From Pseudolysobacter antarcticus (lineage in GTDB: Bacteria > Pseudomonadota > Gammaproteobacteria > Xanthomonadales > Rhodanobacteraceae): 64,000 bases of DNA. Under the pieces are notes generated by a model. The model saw nothing but the letters and a program-made list of their open reading frames with translations, was not told where the DNA came from and made no database searches. This document shows, piece after piece, positions 54,391-62,287 of the stretch. The position numbers and the translations under genes are program-made. The stretch's first letter is position 1; each line of letters begins with the position of its first letter. Where the stretch lies: positions 4,588,001-4,652,000 of the forward strand of contig NZ_CP035704.1 of NCBI RefSeq assembly GCF_004168365.1, in the 5' to 3' direction.

Positions 54391-54728
54391 GTGGCGGATT
54401 CCAAGTCAGGCAAACTCGCCATGATCAATCCGCTCGCAATCAATTGCGTATCGCGGCGGATTTCAAATACAAAACGCTCAGCACGCGACTCCAGCAGCAA
54501 GTCGGCGGATTGATCCGGCAACAACGGTTGCACGAATTTCACCTGCACCAGCTGTTCGATCTGCAGACCACGCCAGCGCTGCAGCGCGGCGGCGACTTGA
54601 TCGAGCAGTACCACGCCGGGCACCACAGGTTGCTGCGGAAAATGTCCGGGCAAACTCGGGTGGTCGGCGGCGATTTTGATCGTGTCGCGAAAAACGCTAG
54701 CTGGATTCAACGCGGTATCAATCGGCAT
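54387..54728 (-). CDS. Hotdog-fold dehydratase, ApeI/FabZ-like
   Basis: 113 residues from ATG 54728. HPSLPGHFPQQPVVPGVVLLDQV is split over the active-site His and loop of the FabZ/ApeI group. With the ApeP-like enzyme it would remove water to give the conjugated double bonds. Overlaps both neighbours. Confidence 0.87.
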   Translation of the reverse strand: MPIDTALNPASVFRDTIKIAADHPSLPGHFPQQPVVPGVVLLDQVAAALQRWRGLQIEQLVQVKFVQPLLPDQSADLLLESRAERFVFEIRRDTQLIASGLIMASLPDLESAT

Positions 54729-55434
54729 GGTGTCGTCCGCTCGAATCAACCGCGCCACCACGAAGCAATTGCGGCCACAGCATGGCGATGCGCAGGCCGA
54801 ATTCGCGCAGGCTGCGGCGCGGCGCCTGCGGCAGCGCAATCCGGCGCCAGAATAATTCAAGCGCAAAAAAGACACCGACCAAGACGTAATTGATGACGTT
54901 GGCGAACCAGCTCCACTGCGCCGCGCTGACCGGCAACGGCGCGGCGATACCGAACAATGCGAGCAGTCCATCCGGCTGCAACAACAGCGCGAGAGTCAGC
55001 GCAGTCAGCGCCAGCGCGCTCATCAACAGCGTCCACAACAAAGTCAGTCGTCGTGCGTAATTGCGCACTGCAGGATCCTGCAGCATTGCTTCGCCATCGA
55101 CGATGCGGATGATGCCGGCGATCAACGGTTCACGGCCGTGCCACAAGGTGTGCCCGAACAGCCACGCCACAAAACCATCGATCAGCACCGGCACGGCGTA
55201 TTGCGGCAGACGCGCGTGACCGTGCAGGCTCAAGCCGATCGTCGCCGCACATAGCACGATCCAGCCGAGCCACGCAGCAATGCGCCCGTGCCAGAGCCCG
55301 GCAGAAAAAAGTACGGTGAGCAAAACGAGCACCGCGCCACTGGTAAGAACCGCGCTGTGCAATAGCGCGCCGAGATGCGCGAGCAACGGATAAGCCACGG
55401 CCAGCAGCACGGTCAGGCCTGCGCGCAGGCGCAT
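54718..55434 (-). CDS. COG4648-type membrane protein of the aryl-polyene set
   Basis: 238 residues with six or so TMs (LTVLLAVAYPLLAHLGALL; VLVLLTVLFSAGLWHGRIAAWLG; others). A conserved but uncharacterised partner in aryl-polyene clusters. Five bases after the ACP gene. Confidence 0.82.
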   Translation of the reverse strand: MRLRAGLTVLLAVAYPLLAHLGALLHSAVLTSGAVLVLLTVLFSAGLWHGRIAAWLGWIVLCAATIGLSLHGHARLPQYAVPVLIDGFVAWLFGHTLWHGREPLIAGIIRIVDGEAMLQDPAVRNYARRLTLLWTLLMSALALTALTLALLLQPDGLLALFGIAAPLPVSAAQWSWFANVINYVLVGVFFALELFWRRIALPQAPRRSLREFGLRIAMLWPQLLRGGAVDSSGRHHAD

Positions 55435-55439
55435 GCCGC

Positions 55440-55709
55440 TCAGGCCGCGCGTTGCTGCTGGATGTGCGCGGACAACGCCCGCAGAGACGAAAAAATCTTC
55501 TTGTTGTCGCTATTGTCCGAACGCAATTGCACGCCGTAACGTTGCGAAACGGCGAGGGACAATTCCAGCGCATCGATCGAATCGAGACCGAGATCGGCAC
55601 CGAATAGCGCTGCATCGGGATCGATATCGGCGGCTTTCACCTCATCGAGATTCAGACTGGTGACCAGCAATTCGGCCAGTTCGTGTTCGGCGGGAGTTTG
55701 TAGTGGCAT
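55440..55709 (-). CDS. Acyl carrier protein of the aryl-polyene set
   Basis: 89 residues, acidic. The phosphopantetheine Ser is S44 in LGLDSIDALELSL. It carries the growing polyene. First gene of the minus-strand pigment operon; only one ACP is seen here, whereas E. coli and Vibrio aryl-polyene clusters have two. Confidence 0.93.
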   Translation of the reverse strand: MPLQTPAEHELAELLVTSLNLDEVKAADIDPDAALFGADLGLDSIDALELSLAVSQRYGVQLRSDNSDNKKIFSSLRALSAHIQQQRAA

Positions 55710-55772
55710 CGATAAACATCCGGTAATTCGAGGCCAGCCCGCAACGGGCGCCTTAGAGTCTTGTAATGTATC

Positions 55773-56888
55773 ATGTGCGACCTTTTATTAGCCCGCGGCA
55801 CAGGTTTTACGCGACGTGACTTACCGCAGACTTACTCCTTCGCTGATCGTCAACGCGCAATTGCGTGCGGCCACGGCGCGCCTGCGGCAGTCCAGTTCGT
55901 GAGTGCAACCGTGCGCGCGCAGCTCGCGGCGCTGACTGTAAGTTACGAGGAAGTCGCGCCGGCCACGCTGTTGGCCGAACCGAATGTGCTGGCGGTGCTC
56001 GGATTTGGTTCTGCTGCGCCGCGTGGCGATATCGATCCGCGTTATCTGCAGGTGCCGCTGGAGTCGCCCGGACAAAATCTGTTCGAGGTCTGGCGTGTGT
56101 CGGGCAACGTCAGCAGCGGTCGCCGCGGTGCGATCCGCTACGCCAGCGATGGCGAATATCTGTTCGGTGTGATCGAAATGAACGAGGCCGAACACGGCGG
56201 AATTCATGCGGCCAGCTTGGCGGCGTATCGCGCCCTTGGCGATTTTTGTGCGGGCAGCGCGACGCCACACGTGTTGCGGATATGGAATTATCTCGCCGCG
56301 ATTACCGAAGGCGATGGCGACGATGAACGCTACAAGCAGTTCTGCGCCGGACGCGCGGCGGGCATGGAAGGTTTCTTCGGCGACGACTATCCGGCCGCGA
56401 CCGCAATTGGCCGTCTGGATGGCCAGAAGATTCTGCAGGTGTATTGGCTCGCAGCGCGCTGCTCCGGTGTTGCGTTGGAAAATCCGCGCCAACTCAGCGC
56501 GTATCGTTATCCGCGCCAGTACGGGCCACGGCCGCCGCGATTCGCGCGCGCCTTGCTCGCGCCAACGCAGCCGGCGCAATTGCATTTGTCGGGCACAGCG
56601 GCCGTGGTCGGCCACGTCTCGCAACACGCCGGCGATTGCGCCGCGCAGCTCGATGAAATATTCACCAATCTCGACGTGCTGTTCCGCAGCGCGGCGCAGC
56701 ACGGCACCGCAGCCGATTTGAGCCGCGCCGTGCTGAAAATTTATGTGCGCGACTCGGCGGATCGGACGGTGGTCGAAGCCGGCCTGCACGCGCAGCTTCC
56801 CGCCGGTACGCCGTGGCTACTGCTTTATGGCGACGTCTGTCGCGTCGAGTTGCTGGTCGAAATCGATGGTGTGGTCGGCGTACGCTGA
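55773..56888 (+). CDS. xanB2: Chorismatase, XanB2-like (3-/4-hydroxybenzoate supply)
   Basis: 371 residues of the chorismatase family (FkbO/Hyg5/XanB2). VWRVSGNVSSGRRG, GEYLFGVIEMNEAEHGG, LRIWNYLAAITEGDGDDERYKQFC-like block and YRYPRQYGPRPPRFARA are conserved. XanB2 of Xanthomonas makes 3-hydroxybenzoate (the xanthomonadin starter) and 4-hydroxybenzoate (for ubiquinone) from chorismate. Divergent from the ACP gene with a 63-base gap that must hold both promoters. Its 3' end overlaps the opposite gene by 64 bases. Confidence 0.9.
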   Translation: MCDLLLARGTGFTRRDLPQTYSFADRQRAIACGHGAPAAVQFVSATVRAQLAALTVSYEEVAPATLLAEPNVLAVLGFGSAAPRGDIDPRYLQVPLESPGQNLFEVWRVSGNVSSGRRGAIRYASDGEYLFGVIEMNEAEHGGIHAASLAAYRALGDFCAGSATPHVLRIWNYLAAITEGDGDDERYKQFCAGRAAGMEGFFGDDYPAATAIGRLDGQKILQVYWLAARCSGVALENPRQLSAYRYPRQYGPRPPRFARALLAPTQPAQLHLSGTAAVVGHVSQHAGDCAAQLDEIFTNLDVLFRSAAQHGTAADLSRAVLKIYVRDSADRTVVEAGLHAQLPAGTPWLLLYGDVCRVELLVEIDGVVGVR

Positions 56889-58318
56889 GCCGCGATCCGT
56901 GCGATCAACAGGATCGCACTGACCAATAACCAGGCAATGCCTGCGTTGACGGCTAGGCCACCTTGCTTGGCGGTATCGGCCAAGCCATCACCGAGCACCG
57001 TGATCAGCAAGGTCGTCTGCTGCGTCATCGCTATCAACGCGGTGAACAACAGGAATTGCGAGTAGCTGCGCCAACGCCGATACAACAACATCAGCAACGT
57101 TACCGCGCTCGGCAGCAGAAACACTCCGACCAGCAGAATGCGACTAGCGCCCAGCACACGGCTCATGCTGAACCAGTCGGTCGGCAACTTGGCAAACTCG
57201 TCGCCTTCAACATGGCCGATATTGTCGGCCATCCACGGCGACAGATTCTGCGCACCGAGCCACCAGATGCGCAGGAACGTCAGCGGCTGTTGCGCGAGCA
57301 TTGCGAGTTCGCGTCCGCGTGTGAAATTGATCAGGCCCGGACACGCGTGATTCGGTAGATCCGGCAATTGCCACGCGGCCTTGCCGATGTATTGCAGGCA
57401 GCTCGGATCGATCTGCAATTGCGCGGCGGCCGCGACCGGATCGGACGACGCCGGTAGCAGCGCGGTGAGCAAGACATCGGCGCTGTTGTATTGCCGAATC
57501 GTCTGCATCATTTCGCCATCGCGCTGCAATTGCACGAATTGAAAATACAACCCGGCGAACGCGCCGAGCAGCAATGCAACGTTCTGCCAGCGCCACCAAC
57601 GCATGCCGTGCAAGCGACCCACAACCATAACCACCACGGTCAGCGCGAGCGGCAAGAAAATGTGCTGGATCTTGCTCGTCGCGAGCAGCAAAGCCGTCAG
57701 TAGTAGCCACCAAAAACGCTTGCTGCTTCGTTGACTTTCGCAATACATCAAGATCAGGCTGATGCATACATACAGCGCCAGCAGCGCGGTCCATTCGGCA
57801 TAAAACGTATTCAGATAAAGCGTATTGGCCGGATCGGCGAAAAGCAGCGGCAACAGCGCGGCATTGGCGATCGCCAGCCACGGCCGATCACGGCGCAGCC
57901 ACGCGCGACTCAGCAATATGCACGCAACCAGCAACGCCAACAAACGCAGCACACCGATCACCCGCACCGAATGCGCGACATGGCCGTCGCCGAGTTCGAC
58001 CAATCGATAAATGGCGACGCTGGTCGCTTGGAAGATCAGATCGGACGACCAGTAACAGAGCGGATCGTTCGTGCCGATGAACACATAGTTGGAGAACGGC
58101 GCCGCCGGGCTGTTCTGCGTCGGCGCAATAGTCGCGGCGCGTTCGGGATACAGATCGAAGCACGCGGTGTAACGCGTTTGATCGTAACTATTGGCGTAGG
58201 CCAGCAACGGATCATGGAGCAGCAATACACCAGCGCGCACACTGCCTAGCAGGAGCAGCATCGTTATCACGACAATCCGCCAACGCGGCGTTTTTGTATT
58301 CAGCCGCGCGAGGTTCAT
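56825..58318 (-). CDS. GT-C-like polytopic membrane protein (paralogue 2)
   Basis: 497 residues from ATG 58318 (ATGA overlap with the preceding paralogue). About 12 TMs and a first periplasmic loop with SYDQTRYTACFDLYPE, then NTLYLNTFYAEWTALLAL, the hallmark shared with its neighbour. The layout is that of GT-C lipid-sugar-dependent glycosyltransferases, but no such activity is proven. Runs 64 bases into the 3' end of xanB2 on the other strand. Confidence 0.65.
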   Translation of the reverse strand: MNLARLNTKTPRWRIVVITMLLLLGSVRAGVLLLHDPLLAYANSYDQTRYTACFDLYPERAATIAPTQNSPAAPFSNYVFIGTNDPLCYWSSDLIFQATSVAIYRLVELGDGHVAHSVRVIGVLRLLALLVACILLSRAWLRRDRPWLAIANAALLPLLFADPANTLYLNTFYAEWTALLALYVCISLILMYCESQRSSKRFWWLLLTALLLATSKIQHIFLPLALTVVVMVVGRLHGMRWWRWQNVALLLGAFAGLYFQFVQLQRDGEMMQTIRQYNSADVLLTALLPASSDPVAAAAQLQIDPSCLQYIGKAAWQLPDLPNHACPGLINFTRGRELAMLAQQPLTFLRIWWLGAQNLSPWMADNIGHVEGDEFAKLPTDWFSMSRVLGASRILLVGVFLLPSAVTLLMLLYRRWRSYSQFLLFTALIAMTQQTTLLITVLGDGLADTAKQGGLAVNAGIAWLLVSAILLIARIAAQRTPTTPSISTSNSTRQTSP

Positions 58319-59742
58319 GCGCGCGCTCCGCGTAACTGGCGCAGCAACCAGACCAGTGGCACGCACAGCACAAACGCGAACCCGGCAGTAAATGCGAGAT
58401 GGCTGTGTTTGGCGATTTCGACCAGGCCATCACCGAGGATCGCGATCAGCAGACACGACCACGCCGTCGCGCCACACATCACGGCGAACAGCAACACTAC
58501 AGGTGAATCGCCGCGGCGCGCCACGAGTGTCAGCGGCACGACTGCGAGCAGCGGCAGTAATAACAGGATGTAAGGCATCCACGGCGCCTTGAGCAAACGA
58601 TCGAAGCTGAAAAACTCCGCTGGCAACGGCGCCAGTTTTGTATCACCGACCAGGCCGAGATAATCAGGAATCCACGGCAACATCGAACACGGCGCATCGG
58701 CGAACATGCGCGCCAGCGTTCCGGGTTCGCTGGACAACAAACCGAGCACCCGCGACGGGCCGACCGCAGATATTCCGGGGCAGACTTTTTCCGGATCGGC
58801 GTGCAATTGATAGATCGACTTGCCGCGAAAATTGGCGCAGTCGGCGGCCAAGCCGAGGCGTTGCGCGGTCAGCGCGGGATCAGCGGATGCGGGTAATACG
58901 GCGCTCAAGACGGCATCGGTGCGATTGACCAGATTGATGTTGCTGTTGAGGCTATTGTCGCGCTGCGAATTGACGAGTTGAAGACACAGCGCGATCGCAC
59001 CGCCGATACCCAACGCCAGCACCGCACGACGCCAAGGTTGGTGTTTGATCGCAGCCACGGCCCAGGTCAGCATCGCCAGCAGCAGCGGCAACAGCAGATG
59101 CTGAAACTTGCTCATGCCGAGCAGGAATGCCGAGATCGTCAGCCATATCGCCAGCCCACGACGTGGCTGTTGCGCCATGAGCAAAGTGAGGCACACCGTG
59201 CTGTACAAAAACATCAATGCGCTCGCTTCGGCGTAGAACGTGTTGAGATAAATCGTGTTGCCCGGATCCATCGCAATCAGCGCGAGAAAAGCAGCATTGG
59301 CGCAAGCCAACTCCGATTGTTCTGCTCGCCACCACAACCAACTGAATGCCGCACCCGACAACAGCCAGACGACCAGATGCAACGCGCCGGCCCAGCGCAC
59401 CGACACCACCGCGGTATCGCCGGTGGTCGATTTACTGCGCGCGAGCAATGCCACCGGCGCGATGAACAGCAACTCCGAGGTCCAGTAGCAAGCCTGATCC
59501 GGAACAGACTGCGCGCTGAAGTATTCCAGCGGCGTTTCGTAGCTGTTCCGGTCCGGCGCCACGCCCGGGCGGTACGGATAGATATCCAGACACGCGGTAT
59601 AACGCACCTGATCGAAATTATTCGCCAGCGCGACCAGCGGCTGATGCGCCCACATCGCCATACCACGGCCGGCTGCAAGCAAAAGCAGTACCAGCGTCAG
59701 GCCGGCCAGCAGCCGAGAGGTGTTTTTCAGGTTGATCTGCAT
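58315..59742 (-). CDS. GT-C-like polytopic membrane protein (paralogue 1)
   Basis: 475 residues from ATG 59742 (MQINLKNTSRLL). Shares with paralogue 2 the blocks NFDQVRYTACLDIYP, NTIYLNTFYAEASALMFL and a C-terminal ILGDGLVEIAKHSHLAF. About 12 TMs. Tandem duplication of a gene for envelope glycan assembly is the simplest idea. The 288-base gap to the kinase gene holds the divergent promoters. Confidence 0.65.
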   Translation of the reverse strand: MQINLKNTSRLLAGLTLVLLLLAAGRGMAMWAHQPLVALANNFDQVRYTACLDIYPYRPGVAPDRNSYETPLEYFSAQSVPDQACYWTSELLFIAPVALLARSKSTTGDTAVVSVRWAGALHLVVWLLSGAAFSWLWWRAEQSELACANAAFLALIAMDPGNTIYLNTFYAEASALMFLYSTVCLTLLMAQQPRRGLAIWLTISAFLLGMSKFQHLLLPLLLAMLTWAVAAIKHQPWRRAVLALGIGGAIALCLQLVNSQRDNSLNSNINLVNRTDAVLSAVLPASADPALTAQRLGLAADCANFRGKSIYQLHADPEKVCPGISAVGPSRVLGLLSSEPGTLARMFADAPCSMLPWIPDYLGLVGDTKLAPLPAEFFSFDRLLKAPWMPYILLLLPLLAVVPLTLVARRGDSPVVLLFAVMCGATAWSCLLIAILGDGLVEIAKHSHLAFTAGFAFVLCVPLVWLLRQLRGARA

Positions 59743-60030
59743 TGCCGGGATGATCGATTCGGAGAGATAACGACGGAGTTCTGCAGCGCGCAAGCCCGCT
59801 CGACGCCATCAGCATTACGCGCGCGGATGCTGCAACGCCGCAGCTTTTATCTTGCGGTTTTTCTGCCATTTATGCGAGAAAATGCGATTCGGCAGCATAA
59901 TGTGAAACGCATCACATAATAACCGTCGACTTGGACACGCCGCAGTCGCCAAGTACCGCACGAGATGCCGCTGCGGACAGTGCTAGTATTTCACCACGGT
60001 CAACCGGCGCAAAGCGCCTTGGAGCTTGAG

Positions 60031-62241
60031 ATGAAAACGCAACTCGGCCATTACGATCTCGTCGCCGAACTCGGCCGCGGCGGCATGGGCGTGGTCTACA
60101 AGGGCTACGAGAATTCGCTGAATCGATACGTCGCGATCAAGGTGCTGGCAGATTCGCTGGCACACGATCCGGCGGTGAAGGAGCGTTTCCTGCGCGAAGC
60201 ACGCAGCATGGCGGCGCTCAACGACACTCACATCATCCAGATTTATTTCATCGGCGAAGATGCCGGCCAGCCGTACATCGTGATGGAATTCGTGCAGGGC
60301 GAAGCGCTTTCGAGCGTGCTCAAGCGCGAAGGCAAACTCGATGTCGAGCAGGCGGCGAAGGTGATTTATCAGACCGCGCAAGGCTTGGCGACCGCGCATG
60401 ATCGCGGCGTGATTCATCGCGATATCAAGCCGGCCAATCTGATGGTCACGCAGCGCGGCGGCATCAAGATCGCCGACTTCGGTATCGCGCTGGTCAGCCA
60501 CGACATCTCGAAAAAACTCACGACCACCGGCGAGTTCGTCGGCACACCGGGTTATCTGTCGCCGGAAGTTTGCCTGGCAAAACCGGTCGATCAGCGCTCG
60601 GATATTTTCTCGCTTGGCATCGTGTTGTTCGAAATGCTGACCGGGCGTATGCCGTTCACCGATGAATCGCCGCTCGGCCTGATGCTCGAAGTCGTGCGTG
60701 CGGAAATCCCGGACGTGCGTCAGCTCAACGATCAGGTCGACGCCGATCTCGCACGTGTACTGCAGAAAATGATCGCGAAGGATCCTGCCGACCGTTACCA
60801 GAGCTGCCAGGAACTGATTGCCGATCTCGGTCGCAATCCGTTGGTCGCGAATGGCGCTCCGTTGAACTTGCCGATCAAGTTGTCGGATGCGGCGTCGAGC
60901 CTGATCGGTCCGAATACGCCGGCTTCGGGACAACGTCCGCTGCCGAGCACGCAACCCACGCCGTATCCCACCGGCGGTATGCCGACGCAGATCACGCCGG
61001 TGCCGCTGCCGCGTGCCGCTACTCCGGTGCCGGTTTCTTCTGCCGCGGCGACGGTGGTCTCGCCGACACCAGTACCGGCGAGTGCCGCAGCACCGGTGCA
61101 TGCATCGGTGCTCACGCGCAATGCCACACCGCAGCGTAAATCCTCGGCGTTACCGTGGGCGGTTGCGGCGATTCTGATTCTCGGTCTGTGCGGTGCGGCG
61201 TTTGCATTCCGTAATCAGATTCCGGCGTTGAAGACGTTGACCGAAAATATCGCCGCGATGATTCCGGGCGCGGCCAGCAATGCAGCGTCCACATCATCGA
61301 CCACGACCAGCACGCCGGCGGTAACCGTCACTTCCACAATACCGGCGGCGCCGACTCCTCCCGCGCCACCGGTCGCGCCGCCAGCGCCGGTGCCACCCGC
61401 AACCAACGACGTAGCTGCGACCACCACCGCCACCGCGCAGATTGGCGATGGCGATGCCGGACTCACGGCGGCCACTGGCGCGAATAACGCCAATGCACCC
61501 GCACCTGCAGCCGTCGCCGACAGCAGCAGCGCAATTGCTGGCGATGGCGGCAGCAGCGTCATGGTCGGGGCGAATGGCGTTGCGGTGAAGGATGGAACTA
61601 CCAGCGTGGTGATTGGCGCGCAAGGTGTCAGCGTCAAGGACGGTGGTGACAACGTGACGGTCAGCACCAGCGGTGTCGCGGTTATCGCCGACGAACGCCG
61701 TGCCGAACATCGCAACGAGAAAGCCGAAATGCTCGCGCGCAATACGCCGAATGCACCGATCAGCGCGCCACCGAAACCGCACGTGCCGACGATTGCGGTA
61801 ATCTCCGGTGGCGATAGCGCGGTCGCCGAACCCGCCGAGCAGATCGTGATGGCCAGCCTCAAGCGACTTGGTTTTCATGTGATCGATCAAGCCGCATTGC
61901 CGCGCGTCAGCCACATGTTGCGCGGCGAGCGCCCGGAATATGCGCGCATCCTGCAGACGCTGGAACGCGTCGGTAAGGTGGATGCAGTGGTGTTCGTGCA
62001 CGCACGTCCGGTCGGCAGTCAGGAAATGACTTATTACGGACAAAGTTCGACGTTGTATACCGCACAGGTCGCGATTCGCGCTTACCGCGTTTCGGGCAAC
62101 ATGATCGGCAGCGGCTGGAGCGAAAAAGTCATGTTCACCACGTTGAACGCCGACGACAAAGCGCGCGAAGCGATCGAGCCGCTGATGGGTGAAGTGGTCG
62201 AGAGTCTCGGCGAATTTCGCAGTCGTCGCGATCGCGGTTGA
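60031..62241 (+). CDS. Transmembrane Ser/Thr protein kinase with periplasmic domain
   Basis: 736 residues from ATG 60031 behind GGAG. Kinase domain about 8-270: G-loop LGRGGMGVVY, Lys37, HRD 129-131 (VIHRDIKPANL), DFG 149-151. A Pro/Thr-rich linker and one TM (about 372-393, PWAVAAILILGLCGAAFAF) follow. Outside are a Pro/Ala-rich stretch, three short tandem repeats near 507-558 (GVAVKDG, GVSVKDG, GVAVIAD) and a folded domain (587-736) with AVISGGDSAVAEPAEQIV that resembles CsgG/LpoB-type periplasmic domains. PknB-like receptor kinase, probably sensing envelope state; the ligand is unknown. Confidence 0.88.
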   Translation: MKTQLGHYDLVAELGRGGMGVVYKGYENSLNRYVAIKVLADSLAHDPAVKERFLREARSMAALNDTHIIQIYFIGEDAGQPYIVMEFVQGEALSSVLKREGKLDVEQAAKVIYQTAQGLATAHDRGVIHRDIKPANLMVTQRGGIKIADFGIALVSHDISKKLTTTGEFVGTPGYLSPEVCLAKPVDQRSDIFSLGIVLFEMLTGRMPFTDESPLGLMLEVVRAEIPDVRQLNDQVDADLARVLQKMIAKDPADRYQSCQELIADLGRNPLVANGAPLNLPIKLSDAASSLIGPNTPASGQRPLPSTQPTPYPTGGMPTQITPVPLPRAATPVPVSSAAATVVSPTPVPASAAAPVHASVLTRNATPQRKSSALPWAVAAILILGLCGAAFAFRNQIPALKTLTENIAAMIPGAASNAASTSSTTTSTPAVTVTSTIPAAPTPPAPPVAPPAPVPPATNDVAATTTATAQIGDGDAGLTAATGANNANAPAPAAVADSSSAIAGDGGSSVMVGANGVAVKDGTTSVVIGAQGVSVKDGGDNVTVSTSGVAVIADERRAEHRNEKAEMLARNTPNAPISAPPKPHVPTIAVISGGDSAVAEPAEQIVMASLKRLGFHVIDQAALPRVSHMLRGERPEYARILQTLERVGKVDAVVFVHARPVGSQEMTYYGQSSTLYTAQVAIRAYRVSGNMIGSGWSEKVMFTTLNADDKAREAIEPLMGEVVESLGEFRSRRDRG

Positions 62242-62255
62242 GCTGATTTATTGCA

Positions 62256-62287
62256 AACGGCTCGGCCTGCGTGTCGAGCCGTTTTTC
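62256..62287. terminator. Bidirectional terminator between the kinase gene and uvrD
   Basis: Stem AACGGCTCG/CGAGCCGTT with a 10-base loop and TTTTT on the plus side; GCAAA gives a weak A-run for the other strand. It lies between the two convergent genes. Confidence 0.85.
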
